Part shown: positions 34,217 to 42,591 of the stretch, piece by piece
How positions within the stretch are numbered: position 1 is the first letter of the stretch
Layout: each line of letters starts with the position of its first letter
From: Mucilaginibacter mallensis
Lineage (GTDB): Bacteria; Bacteroidota; Bacteroidia; Sphingobacteriales; Sphingobacteriaceae
DNA: 64,000 nucleotides
Reading direction: 5' to 3'
Assembly: GCF_900105165.1 (NCBI RefSeq)
Contig: NZ_LT629740.1
Span: forward strand, 2,852,001 to 2,916,000
Position numbers and translations under genes: made by a program
The notes under the pieces: model-generated
What the model was told of the DNA's origin: nothing
The model's database searches: none
What the model saw: the letters and a program-made list of their open reading frames with translations, nothing else

Positions 34217-34540
34217 TTATTTTTTTGATTGGTGTTTTTTCATTATATCTTCCAGTTTATTAAATCTGTCGTCCCACATTTTGCGGAATGGCTCAATAAA
34301 ATCGGCTACTTGTTTCATATTTTTCGCGTTAATGTGGTAGTAAATTTCCCTGCCGGTTTGCTTTTGATCAAGTAACTCGCACTCAGTAAGTATTTGCAAG
34401 TGTTTTGAAACTGTAGGCCTGGCTGTGTCGAAATTGGCTGCTATTGCACCCGCTGTTAGGGACTGCGAAGCTACCAACAGCAGTATAGCCCTCCTTGTCG
34501 GGTCTGCTATGGCCTGGAATACGTCTCGTCTTAAATTCAT
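34217..34540 (-). CDS. ArsR-family transcriptional repressor
   Basis: A 107-residue winged-helix protein. [20 protein letters not shown] starts the domain; [20 protein letters not shown] is the recognition helix-turn-helix and [18 protein letters not shown] the wing. It lacks the Cys pairs of metal-sensing ArsR proteins, so it belongs to the metal-independent group usually coupled to SRPBCC genes. Two palindromic sites overlap its own promoter immediately upstream, pointing to autorepression of the six-gene operon that runs to 31803. Confidence 0.93.
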   Translation of the reverse strand: MNLRRDVFQAIADPTRRAILLLVASQSLTAGAIAANFDTARPTVSKHLQILTECELLDQKQTGREIYYHINAKNMKQVADFIEPFRKMWDDRFNKLEDIMKKHQSKK

Positions 34541-34543
34541 TAT

Positions 34544-34559
34544 GTAGCTATTTGACTAC
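34544..34559. promoter_or_regulatory. ArsR operator, proximal copy
   Basis: GTAGCTATTTGACTAC, 4 bases upstream of the arsR start codon. It differs from the distal copy (34570-34585) by two symmetric changes, giving a consensus GTAG-Y-TATTT-R-ACTAC. Bound repressor would cover the expected transcription start. Confidence 0.7.
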
Positions 34560-34566
34560 AAATATA
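34559..34566 (-). promoter_or_regulatory. -7 promoter element of the ArsR-led operon
   Basis: Read on the - strand this is TATATTTG, a perfect TAnnTTTG. It lies exactly between the two operator copies, and a TTG about 20 bases upstream could serve as the -33 element. Confidence 0.65.
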
Positions 34567-34588
34567 TGCGTAGTTATTTAACTACGCA
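34567..34588. promoter_or_regulatory. ArsR operator, distal copy (perfect palindrome)
   Basis: Two 10-base arms, TGCGTAGTTA and TAACTACGCA, flank TT with no mismatch. The core GTAGTTATTTAACTAC repeats the proximal site with 26 bases between centres. It fills the spacer between the -33 and -7 elements. Confidence 0.78.
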
Positions 34589-34684
34589 ATTTTTCAAGAA
34601 AAAATATTAAAGAATTGTATTTAAGGGATAGAAAACAGCTGATTTTTTGTTTTAAGCAGATTGAAAAGCCAAACCAGGTACAAA

Positions 34685-34930
34685 TCAAACATGCTCCAAG
34701 TGCACCACGTTACCAAATCGGTTAACATAGGCTACGGATTCATGTAGCTTTCCGTTTATTTTATATTTTACTTTGACGGTGAATGTCCCCGCCTTATTGA
34801 GGTTAAAATACATTTGAACAGGCTCATAAACATCCTGAGGAGTAATATTTTGTTTAATCCGGGTAGTCAGAGGTAAACATTCATCATCAGTGCAATATTT
34901 TCGCATGAATGTTATTTCACTAGGATGCAT
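34685..34930 (-). CDS. small hypothetical protein
   Basis: An 81-residue protein (MHPSEITFMRKYC onward) of no recognised family. The second half alternates Lys/Val in a beta-like pattern (FTVKVKYKINGKLHESVAYV), which suggests a small beta fold; there is no signal peptide. It is monocistronic and lies upstream of the ArsR-led operon without sharing its promoter. Coding potential is supported by ordinary composition and an ATG start, nothing more. Confidence 0.45.
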   Translation of the reverse strand: MHPSEITFMRKYCTDDECLPLTTRIKQNITPQDVYEPVQMYFNLNKAGTFTVKVKYKINGKLHESVAYVNRFGNVVHLEHV

Positions 34931-35195
34931 TCGTATACAGGTGATAGGTAAATCATTTCCTTTAAAGATATAAATAATTGCCTAATATATACAAATGTGA
35001 TTTTTTATAGTTATTATAATTTAAATTGACTTTAAAGCTTTAAATACTCATATATCATTAATCTACAGAATTATACAACAAATAAACATAACTCATAACA
35101 TTCATTTACCATATAACCTAAAATCAAATTACGCATTGTTAATTAATAATACAACAAATGCTTTTCTTATTAGTTATATTTACAAAGCCAAACCA

Positions 35196-35432
35196 ATGTT
35201 TGATATGACAAAATTAAAGGCAACTATATTATGGCCATACGTTTATTTCCTTGATATATTGGTATCAATTTTTACCGATCAAACCTTTAAACGCTCAAGA
35301 GCTATCTCAAAAATATACTACAACAGGTTAGTTAGCAGGGATAATGCCGCGGCCGGAGAAAAAGCAAAACAACAAGAAACAAATAAAGATTCTATTTTTG
35401 GGAGCGGTTTCAGAATAAATCAGGACGCCTGA
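35196..35432 (+). CDS. small hypothetical protein
   Basis: A 78-residue protein from ATG 35196 (MFDMTKLKATILW); the frame continues upstream to 35136 but with unconvincing sequence. A moderately hydrophobic stretch (ATILWPYVYFLDILVSIFT) may contact the membrane, followed by a basic region and a Gln/Lys-rich tail. I recognise no family. It converges with the acidic protein gene at 35444, only 11 bases away. Confidence 0.42.
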   Translation: MFDMTKLKATILWPYVYFLDILVSIFTDQTFKRSRAISKIYYNRLVSRDNAAAGEKAKQQETNKDSIFGSGFRINQDA

Positions 35433-35443
35433 TATAATCGACC

Positions 35444-35632
35444 TTATTCATCTTCTTCGTCATCCCCAGCTATCCATTCGGCATCCAAATCAATATCTTC
35501 AGCATCTGGTTCATTGATGTCATCATCAACTTGTATTTCGTGCAGGTCATTTTCTTCCTCTGCATCAAAATCTTCCTCTTCGGTGATGTAATCCTCATCC
35601 GGATCAACTAGTTCAATATTATCTGATCGCAT
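35444..35632 (-). CDS. small highly acidic protein
   Basis: A 62-residue protein in which close to half the residues are Asp or Glu (for example DEDYITEEEDFDAEEE), with no Cys, almost no basic residues and a likely disordered structure. No family is recognised. Its stop lies 11 bases from the convergent stop at 35432, and its start about 50 bases from the DUF92 gene stop, so it may be co-transcribed with DUF92. Could act as a chaperone-like or nucleic-acid-mimic polypeptide; that is speculation. Confidence 0.55.
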   Translation of the reverse strand: MRSDNIELVDPDEDYITEEEDFDAEEENDLHEIQVDDDINEPDAEDIDLDAEWIAGDDEEDE

Positions 35633-35682
35633 TTGGCTACTTTTAATCAGATAACAGGGTTTTAGCTGATTAGTTTCCGTTT

Positions 35683-36336
35683 TTATAAACTAAATAACAA
35701 CAAACAGACTACTGCGCCGACAGTGGTATTTAAAAAATTTACCACATTATTACCTATAAAACCTTTACGTTCAAGCGTCGCCCCAAGCACAGAATCAATA
35801 ATATTACCCATAAAACCTGCTGCAATTATATAAAAAAGCTGCATGCCCCAACTCTTTAATAAACAATACGTTATTGCAATAATTGCAGCGCCTGCCAAAC
35901 CAATCACTGTACCTTCTAAACTAATTACACCATCAAGTCCTCGTTCATCATTTTTAAAAGTGATGATATTGAAGAATCGTTTCCCATACACTGTTCCAAG
36001 CTCCGACGATAGCGTATCAGCAGTAGCAGATGCCAGGCTACCCGCTATCATCAATTGAAATAAGGTTTGATTTTGTGGCCATATACAAGCACATAGACCC
36101 AAAATAGCGGATACTCCCCCATTGGCTAATACCTGCCCGGATGTTCTTTTTGAACCCTTGCCTTTTGTTGCCAATGAGGCCAGCATAAAGAATGCTGCCA
36201 ACAAACTTATACTTGTATAACCTGCACCTGTATAAATTACCGCGGCAACTACCCACCCGGTGATAGCTCCTGTAAGCGTGAGTTTGCGAAGAAAATAACT
36301 AAGCGCAGCAGCAATAAATAATAAAATATAGGTCAT
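35683..36336 (-). CDS. DUF92 family membrane protein
   Basis: A 217-residue protein with about six membrane helices. TLTGAITGWVVAAVIYTGAGY, FFMLASLATKGKGSKRTSGQVLANGGVSA and ATADTLSSELGTVYGKRF are the DUF92 signatures, with conserved Lys/Arg and Asp/Glu between helices. The family includes plant VTE6, which phosphorylates phytyl phosphate, so a polyprenyl- or phytyl-phosphate kinase role is possible. It is divergent from the helicase at 36388 across 51 bases. Confidence 0.9.
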   Translation of the reverse strand: MTYILLFIAAALSYFLRKLTLTGAITGWVVAAVIYTGAGYTSISLLAAFFMLASLATKGKGSKRTSGQVLANGGVSAILGLCACIWPQNQTLFQLMIAGSLASATADTLSSELGTVYGKRFFNIITFKNDERGLDGVISLEGTVIGLAGAAIIAITYCLLKSWGMQLFYIIAAGFMGNIIDSVLGATLERKGFIGNNVVNFLNTTVGAVVCLLLFSL

Positions 36337-36387
36337 AAGTTTAGCGTGGACTTACAACAAAGATAGGCTTATGATTACCTTTGACCG

Positions 36388-38256
36388 ATGGACTATTTCA
36401 AAAAGCTGCAGGATCTGCTAAAAATTGAACGTACCGAAGATCGTGAGGCTTATTTGAAGCTTACAGCATCCACATCAGTAACTGACCGCAGGGCCGCAGG
36501 CTTGTGCTGGTACCCTATTTCAATTACAGGTACTGAACCCAGCAGAGGGGATTATCTGAACGTAGAAATTGAGCGAAGAGCTCACCAGGATATCGCGCAT
36601 CAACTGCGTTTTGGTAGTCCTGCAATACTTTTTTCAAACCATGACCCAAAAAACGACCGCGTTGAGGGTGTTATCTCCTACCAGGGTGGCGATAGGCTAA
36701 AGATCAATCTTTTTACCGAAGAACTGCCTGATTGGAGTCGTGACGGCAAGCTGGGCGTTGAACTGTTGTTTGATGATAACAGCTATGACGACATGAATGT
36801 GGCCTTGAAACTGGCTGCTTCCATACCCGAAGACCGGCGGATACAAGTATTAACCGGCCTTAAATCTCCTGTTTTTGCTCCTGAAGCTGATCTTCCTATA
36901 AATGATTTAAATGTGAGCCAGCAGGCAGCAGTAAGAAAGATCATTTCGGCACATGATTTAGCAATAGTTCACGGCCCCCCGGGTACTGGCAAAACCACTA
37001 CGTTGGTACAGGCTATTAAGCTAATGGCGGCAAGTGAGCAGGTGCTGGTGGTAGCCCCAAGTAATACCGCGGTTGATCTGCTCAGTGAAAAACTGGCTCT
37101 GGAAGGCTTGAATGTATTGCGTATCGGTAACCCGGCAAGGGTATCGGACAGGCTAATGTCGCTGACGCTGGATAGCCAGATGGCGGAACACAGTTATATG
37201 AGGGAGAGCAAAAAGCTTAAAAAGCAGGCTTCGGAATATAAGAACATGGCACATAAGTATAAGCGCAATTTTGGCAAAGCCGAACGCGACCAGCGCAAGG
37301 CACTTTTTGATGAGGCGCACAAGATCATGAAGGAAGTTGCCAAAACCGAACAGTTTATTATTGATGATCTGGTAAGTAAAGCACAAGTGATCACTGCTAC
37401 ATTAGCAGGCGCCAATAACTGGACTATAAAAGCACAAAAGTTTAACACAGTAGTAATTGACGAAGCCGGGCAGGCACTGGAACCTGCCTGCTGGATACCC
37501 ATTTTAAAAGCACAAAAAGTTATTCTTGCGGGTGATCATTGTCAGCTACCACCTACTATAAAATCTGCCGCAGCAGCTAAAAGTGGATTGAGTACTACAC
37601 TTTTAGAAAAATGTGTGGCATTATACCCCGAAGCTGTTGTTTTGTTAAATGAACAATACCGCATGAATGAGGCGATCATGGGCTATTCATCAAAAGTATT
37701 TTATAATAACGAATTAAAGGCACATGCATCAGTTGCCTCTCGGTTACTTTTTGAGGGCGATTCACCATTAAATTTTATTGATACTGCCGGTTGTGGTTTT
37801 GAAGAGAAACCAATAGGCACAAGCGTTGCCAATCCCGAAGAAGCAGCATTTCTGTTTAAATATCTTGAAACATTTGTTACCGGTATTGATCCGTTCCCAA
37901 CCATCGCCATAATATCACCCTATCGTGAGCAGATCAGGTTATTAAAAGAACAACTGGCAAATACACCGGCATTATTACCATTTTTAGACTACGTTTCTGT
38001 AAATACTATCGATAGTTTCCAGGGACAGGAACGGGACATGGTATTGATCAGCATGACAAGGAGTAACAGCGAGGGCGAGATTGGTTTCCTTTCGGATATC
38101 CGCAGAATGAATGTAGCTATGACCCGTGCAAAGAAAAAACTGGTAGTTATTGGTGACAGCTCTACCTTAACAAGGCTGCCTTTTTATGCAGATATGATAA
38201 CTTATGCAGAAGATCTGGGTGCTTATAAAAGTGCCTGGGAATATTCTTTTCTATAA
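36388..38256 (+). CDS. SF1B helicase (UPF1/IGHMBP2-like)
   Basis: A 622-residue superfamily 1 helicase. Motif I is GPPGTGKTTT (residues 196-205), motif II is VIDEAGQA with the DEAG box at 358-361, motif III AGDHCQLPPTI, motif IV/V YRMNEAIMGYSS and VNTIDSFQGQERDMVLISM, and motif VI MNVAMTRAKKKLVVIGD. The N-terminal 180 residues form the stalk and 1B-type beta barrel seen in IGHMBP2. It is expected to unwind RNA or DNA 5' to 3'. An RRM-domain RNA-binding gene converges with it immediately downstream, which hints at a role in RNA metabolism. Confidence 0.92.
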   Translation: MDYFKKLQDLLKIERTEDREAYLKLTASTSVTDRRAAGLCWYPISITGTEPSRGDYLNVEIERRAHQDIAHQLRFGSPAILFSNHDPKNDRVEGVISYQGGDRLKINLFTEELPDWSRDGKLGVELLFDDNSYDDMNVALKLAASIPEDRRIQVLTGLKSPVFAPEADLPINDLNVSQQAAVRKIISAHDLAIVHGPPGTGKTTTLVQAIKLMAASEQVLVVAPSNTAVDLLSEKLALEGLNVLRIGNPARVSDRLMSLTLDSQMAEHSYMRESKKLKKQASEYKNMAHKYKRNFGKAERDQRKALFDEAHKIMKEVAKTEQFIIDDLVSKAQVITATLAGANNWTIKAQKFNTVVIDEAGQALEPACWIPILKAQKVILAGDHCQLPPTIKSAAAAKSGLSTTLLEKCVALYPEAVVLLNEQYRMNEAIMGYSSKVFYNNELKAHASVASRLLFEGDSPLNFIDTAGCGFEEKPIGTSVANPEEAAFLFKYLETFVTGIDPFPTIAIISPYREQIRLLKEQLANTPALLPFLDYVSVNTIDSFQGQERDMVLISMTRSNSEGEIGFLSDIRRMNVAMTRAKKKLVVIGDSSTLTRLPFYADMITYAEDLGAYKSAWEYSFL

Positions 38257-38259
38257 GCC

Positions 38260-38565
38260 TTAAAATGTCCTTCTTGGCCTTTTCTTTTTCACAGGAGGTG
38301 GAGTTGGCGCTACAGGAGCATTTTTGTTATCAGCTACGCGCACACTTATCTTCCTGTCATCAATTTCAGCGCCGTCAAGCGCGGCAATGGCCCGACGTGC
38401 GCCTGCTTCGTCATTCATATGAATAAAGCCATAGCCAAGGCTTACATCTGTTTCCTTATCAGTAACCACAGTAACAAGATCAACAAGCCCGTGAAGACTG
38501 AATAGCTCCAGGAGTTCGGTTTTATCCATATCGCGCGGGAAACCCACGACAAATAATTTAGTCAT
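38260..38565 (-). CDS. RNA-recognition-motif protein
   Basis: A 101-residue protein starting at ATG 38565 (MTKLFVVGFPRD). It contains one RRM: RNP2 is LFVVGF and RNP1 is LGYGFIHMND, with the acidic D-E-A-x-R-A-I-A-L helix after it. A short basic, Pro-rich tail (VKKKRPRRTF) follows. Such small single-RRM proteins are common in Bacteroidota and Cyanobacteria and are often cold-induced. Its stop lies 3 bases from the convergent helicase stop. Confidence 0.92.
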   Translation of the reverse strand: MTKLFVVGFPRDMDKTELLELFSLHGLVDLVTVVTDKETDVSLGYGFIHMNDEAGARRAIAALDGAEIDDRKISVRVADNKNAPVAPTPPPVKKKRPRRTF

Positions 38566-38697
38566 TGTGATTTGCTTGTTACAATACAAAGATGGAAATT
38601 ATTTTATCAAATTTCAGAATTAGATTTAAAGTAAAATATATCTTTTTATAAATATCGCAATTTTGATAGCTTAATATTTGTAAGTTGCATTAAAAAC

Positions 38698-39465
38698 ATG
38701 ATATATATAATTGCATTCATCGTAATCGGCCTGGCTGGCTATTTTATCCTCCGACCAAAAAACAAACCTGAGATAAGTATCCAACCACAGCAATACCAGG
38801 CATTACTTGAAGTTAACGTTGCTTATTATCGCAAATTGGATGCAGCAGGTAAAGTCCAGTTTGAGAAATTGGTGGATGCTTTTTTAAATGACATTAATAT
38901 TGAAGGTGTAGGCACTGAAGTTACTGATACCGATCGCGTGTTGGTCGCATCCAGCGCAGTGATCCCCATCTTTGGTTTCCCCAACTGGAAATATAAGAAC
39001 CTCACCAATGTAATCCTCTACTCTGACACATTCGACCAGGAATTTCAGTTTGAGGGCGAGAACCGCAGTATATTGGGTATGGTAGGTTCGGGCTATATGA
39101 ACGGGCAAATGCTATTATCTCGCGCAGCGTTAACAAAAGGATTTTCACCCACTGCCGGGATGGAAAACACAGCCATACACGAATTTGTACACCTGCTCGA
39201 TAAATCAGACGGGGCAACAGACGGCATACCGGAAAACCTGATGGCCCATGAATATGCCGCCCCATGGCTGCACATGATGCATGTTGAAATGCACCGCATA
39301 GCAGAGGGTAAATCCGACATCAATCCTTACGCCCTAACCAATGAAGCCGAATTTTTAGCAGTAGCCTCAGAATACTTTTTTGAGAAACCAGATCAGCTGC
39401 AGCATAAGCATCCTGAAATTTATGAGCAGCTAAGCCTCATATTCGGGCAAAATCCTGTTGCTTGA
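38698..39465 (+). CDS. M90-family zinc metallopeptidase (MtfA-like)
   Basis: A 255-residue protein with an N-terminal membrane helix (residues 1-19, MIYIIAFIVIGLAGYFILR) and a gluzincin-like domain. The HEFVH zinc motif is at residues 161-165 (ENTAIHEFVHLLDKSDG), and the third ligand is probably the Glu of EFLAVASEYFF. SRAALTKGFSPTAGMENTA precedes the motif, as in MtfA. In Escherichia coli MtfA cleaves peptides and binds the repressor Mlc. The gene is alone; about 290 AT-rich bases with promoter-like composition follow before the polysaccharide utilisation locus. Confidence 0.88.
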   Translation: MIYIIAFIVIGLAGYFILRPKNKPEISIQPQQYQALLEVNVAYYRKLDAAGKVQFEKLVDAFLNDINIEGVGTEVTDTDRVLVASSAVIPIFGFPNWKYKNLTNVILYSDTFDQEFQFEGENRSILGMVGSGYMNGQMLLSRAALTKGFSPTAGMENTAIHEFVHLLDKSDGATDGIPENLMAHEYAAPWLHMMHVEMHRIAEGKSDINPYALTNEAEFLAVASEYFFEKPDQLQHKHPEIYEQLSLIFGQNPVA

Positions 39466-39752
39466 TCGCTTTATAGGTGCATTTTTATGAATTAATATCC
39501 AGCTATTAAAACCTTATACCGCCGTGTAACGTAACTCTTATATAGTGCAATAGTCGGCTTGTTCATTATAATGTAACAATATAGTTTCCGAGGCTAATAA
39601 AAGTACTATATAAAGATTTTTTACGCTTAAAATAAAACAAAACGTGTTACAACTTCTTTTTAAATAATTGTTTTTTGTATTATTACCCATACGTATAATC
39701 CATAGTGATATGCATAGTATAATACTACATAAAGCGAGCTGAATTTATTACT

Positions 39753-42521
39753 ATGCGCAACAAAATACCCCTAAGTGCAAAAGTATTACTGCTAATACTT
39801 ATTCCCTTTAGCATCCGGGCTAAAACAGTCACCTACCCGGTAAACGTTGGCAGCTTGGTTTGTGAATATAAAACAAATCCCATATCAGTTGATGTGAGCA
39901 ATCCGCGTTTAAGCTGGAAGCTTTATACTTTTATAAGAAGCACCAAGCAAAGTGCCTATGAGATAAGGGTTGGGAGTAATGCCTTGCTGCTAACCAAAGG
40001 CAAAAAAATATTGTGGGAATCGGGCCGTATTAATTCTGATCAGTCTATCCAGGTGCCTTATAAAGGCCCGGCGCTGACCTCACGCGAGAAATGTTACTGG
40101 CAGGTACGGGTATGGAACAATAAAAACCAGGCATCGGGCTGGAGCGAGGTTAATTACTGGAAAATGGGCTTACTGAACCGCAGCGACTGGGTAGCTCACT
40201 GGATACAGGACACCTATAAGTCCGACACTACAGGCGGCCCAAGCCCAATGTTCCGGAAAGAGTTTAACATCAAAAAACCAGTAAGAGCTGCATATCTTTA
40301 TATCACCGCCCACGGCGTTTACGAAGCGCAACTGAATAATGAAAGAGTTGGCAACGATTACTTCACGCCCGGTTTTACCAGCTATAAAAAGCGCTTACAA
40401 TACCAGGTATACGATGTTTCATCTGCTATAAAAAAAGGCGATAACGCTATTGGTGTAACTTTGGGTGATGGCTGGTACCGCGGCTATACCTATGATCGTA
40501 AAAAAAATGTATATGGCAGCAAACTGGCACTTCTTTTTCAGCTGGAAGTGATCTACGAAAATGGTAACCGACAAATTATTACTTCCGATAAAAATTGCCG
40601 CGTTACTTATGGGCCAATCCTTAAATCATCATTTTTTGATGGTGAACTGTATGATGCCCGCAATGAAAAACCGGGTTGGTCGGGTGTAGGCTATAACGTT
40701 AGCCAATGGGATAATGTACAAACTAACGATAGCATAAAAGATCATCTGATCGCTATGTACGGCCCTCCTGTTACCAAGCATGAAAAATTTGTGCCTATAC
40801 AGGTATTAACAACACCCGAAGGCGACCGCGTGGTTGATTTCGGGCAGAACCTGGTTGGCTGGGTGCAATTCAAGTTAAAAGGAAAAGCAGGTGATACACT
40901 CCGCTTATTTCACGGTGAAGTACTCGATCAAAAAGGAAACTTCTACAATAAAAACCTGCGCACAGCAAAACAGGAGATCACTTATGTTTTCAAGGACGAT
41001 GATGCCGAAACTTATGAACCTCATTTCACTTTTCAGGGTTTCAGATATGTGAAAATCCAGGGCTATACCGGCCCTATTGATTCAACAAACTTTGTGGCTT
41101 ATGCTTTATATTCCGATATGGGGCAAACAGGCAACTTCTCTACCTCAAATGAACTTGTAAACCAGCTGCAGCACAATATTCAATGGGGACAAAAAGGCAA
41201 CTTTATTGATATCCCCACAGATTGCCCTCAACGCGACGAACGTATGGGTTGGACTGGTGACGCACAGGCATTTTGTAGCACCGCAACTTTCAACATGAAT
41301 GTAGCAAGCTTCTTCACCAAGTGGTTAAAGGATCTCTCTGCCGATCAGCTTAAAAATGGTGCTGTGCCTTATGTAATACCCAATGTTTTGGATAGCACTT
41401 ATGTTGCCGCCTCCGGCTGGAGCGACGTGGCTACCATTGCCCCCTGGACTATTTATTTAGCCTACGGCGATAAGCAATTATTACAGCAGCAATATGCAAG
41501 CATGCAAAGCTGGGTGAGCTACATACAATCGCACAGCAGGAATAACCTGTGGGATACCGGCAACCACTTTGGCGACTGGCTTTTTTATTCCGGCACCGAT
41601 TATGAAGATGGCGCTGCCCTAACTGACAAAAACCTGATAGCGCAGGCGTTCTATGCATATTCAACCCAATTGCTGATCAACGCGGCCAAGGTTTTAGGTC
41701 GTGATGAAGATGTAAGGATCTATACTTTATTACTAAACAGCATAAAAAAAGCCTTTCAAACAGAATATGTTACTCCAAGCAGCAGGATGATCTCGGGTAC
41801 GCAAACATCTTATGTACTCGCGCTTAATTTTGACTTGCTGCCCGAAAATTTAAGGGCGTCAGCCATACAAAGATTAGTACAAAATATAGATGACTATGAC
41901 GGACACATTACCACGGGCTTTTTGGGTACACCCTACATATGCCAGGTATTGACCAGGTTTGGGTATACCGATGTTGCCTTTTCGTTACTAATGAAAAAAT
42001 CATACCCATCGTGGCTTTACCCGATTACCAAAGGTGCCACCACCATATGGGAACGCTGGGATGGAATAAAACCGGATGGCACTTTACAGGACCCGGCTAT
42101 GAATTCATTTAATCACTATGCCTATGGTGCCATAGGCGATTGGATGTATAAGGATATCGCGGGCATACGTACCGATGAAAGCTCAGCGGGTTTTCACAAA
42201 ATATGGATAACTCCGCATGTTGGCGGGCACCTTACATCAGCCCAGGGCACACTGGAAACCATGTATGGCGAAGTAAAATCATCATGGAGCATTGCCGACA
42301 GTACTTATACACTTAATGTAATTATCCCACCAAATACAACGGCAAACATTGTTTTGCCCTCAGTTTCGGGTTTAATAACAGAGAGCGGTAATAATATTTT
42401 CACAGTACCGGAGATCAGCAATATTCAAAAAAGCAGTACGGGAATGCAATTAACAATAGGCTCTGGTGATTACACTTTTGTTTATACCTATAAACCAATT
42501 GTACCTGTGGTTAAGCACTAA
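39753..42521 (+). CDS. GH78 alpha-L-rhamnosidase
   Basis: A 922-residue secreted or periplasmic enzyme. A signal peptide ends near SIRA (residue about 26). N-terminal Fn3-like and beta-sandwich domains (PRLSWKL and WVAHWIQD regions) are followed by the (alpha/alpha)6 catalytic domain. The hallmark is D490-C-P-Q-R-D-E-R-M-G-W-T-G-D503, and E767 in TIWERWDG is the second catalytic acid. A C-terminal beta domain (WITPHVGGHLTSAQG) closes the fold. It removes terminal alpha-L-rhamnose. It opens the PUL and is followed 70 bases later by GH20, GH3 and GH92 genes in one row. Confidence 0.93.
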   Translation: MRNKIPLSAKVLLLILIPFSIRAKTVTYPVNVGSLVCEYKTNPISVDVSNPRLSWKLYTFIRSTKQSAYEIRVGSNALLLTKGKKILWESGRINSDQSIQVPYKGPALTSREKCYWQVRVWNNKNQASGWSEVNYWKMGLLNRSDWVAHWIQDTYKSDTTGGPSPMFRKEFNIKKPVRAAYLYITAHGVYEAQLNNERVGNDYFTPGFTSYKKRLQYQVYDVSSAIKKGDNAIGVTLGDGWYRGYTYDRKKNVYGSKLALLFQLEVIYENGNRQIITSDKNCRVTYGPILKSSFFDGELYDARNEKPGWSGVGYNVSQWDNVQTNDSIKDHLIAMYGPPVTKHEKFVPIQVLTTPEGDRVVDFGQNLVGWVQFKLKGKAGDTLRLFHGEVLDQKGNFYNKNLRTAKQEITYVFKDDDAETYEPHFTFQGFRYVKIQGYTGPIDSTNFVAYALYSDMGQTGNFSTSNELVNQLQHNIQWGQKGNFIDIPTDCPQRDERMGWTGDAQAFCSTATFNMNVASFFTKWLKDLSADQLKNGAVPYVIPNVLDSTYVAASGWSDVATIAPWTIYLAYGDKQLLQQQYASMQSWVSYIQSHSRNNLWDTGNHFGDWLFYSGTDYEDGAALTDKNLIAQAFYAYSTQLLINAAKVLGRDEDVRIYTLLLNSIKKAFQTEYVTPSSRMISGTQTSYVLALNFDLLPENLRASAIQRLVQNIDDYDGHITTGFLGTPYICQVLTRFGYTDVAFSLLMKKSYPSWLYPITKGATTIWERWDGIKPDGTLQDPAMNSFNHYAYGAIGDWMYKDIAGIRTDESSAGFHKIWITPHVGGHLTSAQGTLETMYGEVKSSWSIADSTYTLNVIIPPNTTANIVLPSVSGLITESGNNIFTVPEISNIQKSSTGMQLTIGSGDYTFVYTYKPIVPVVKH

Positions 42522-42591
42522 AAAAGCACTACAACTTAATGTATTGTTATTGATATACATTTAAATGCGATATTAAATCTATTTTTAACAT

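Noticed and set aside
33830..34228. 132-codon + strand open frame
   Set aside because: Cys/Phe-rich antisense translation of the SRPBCC gene; not a credible protein.
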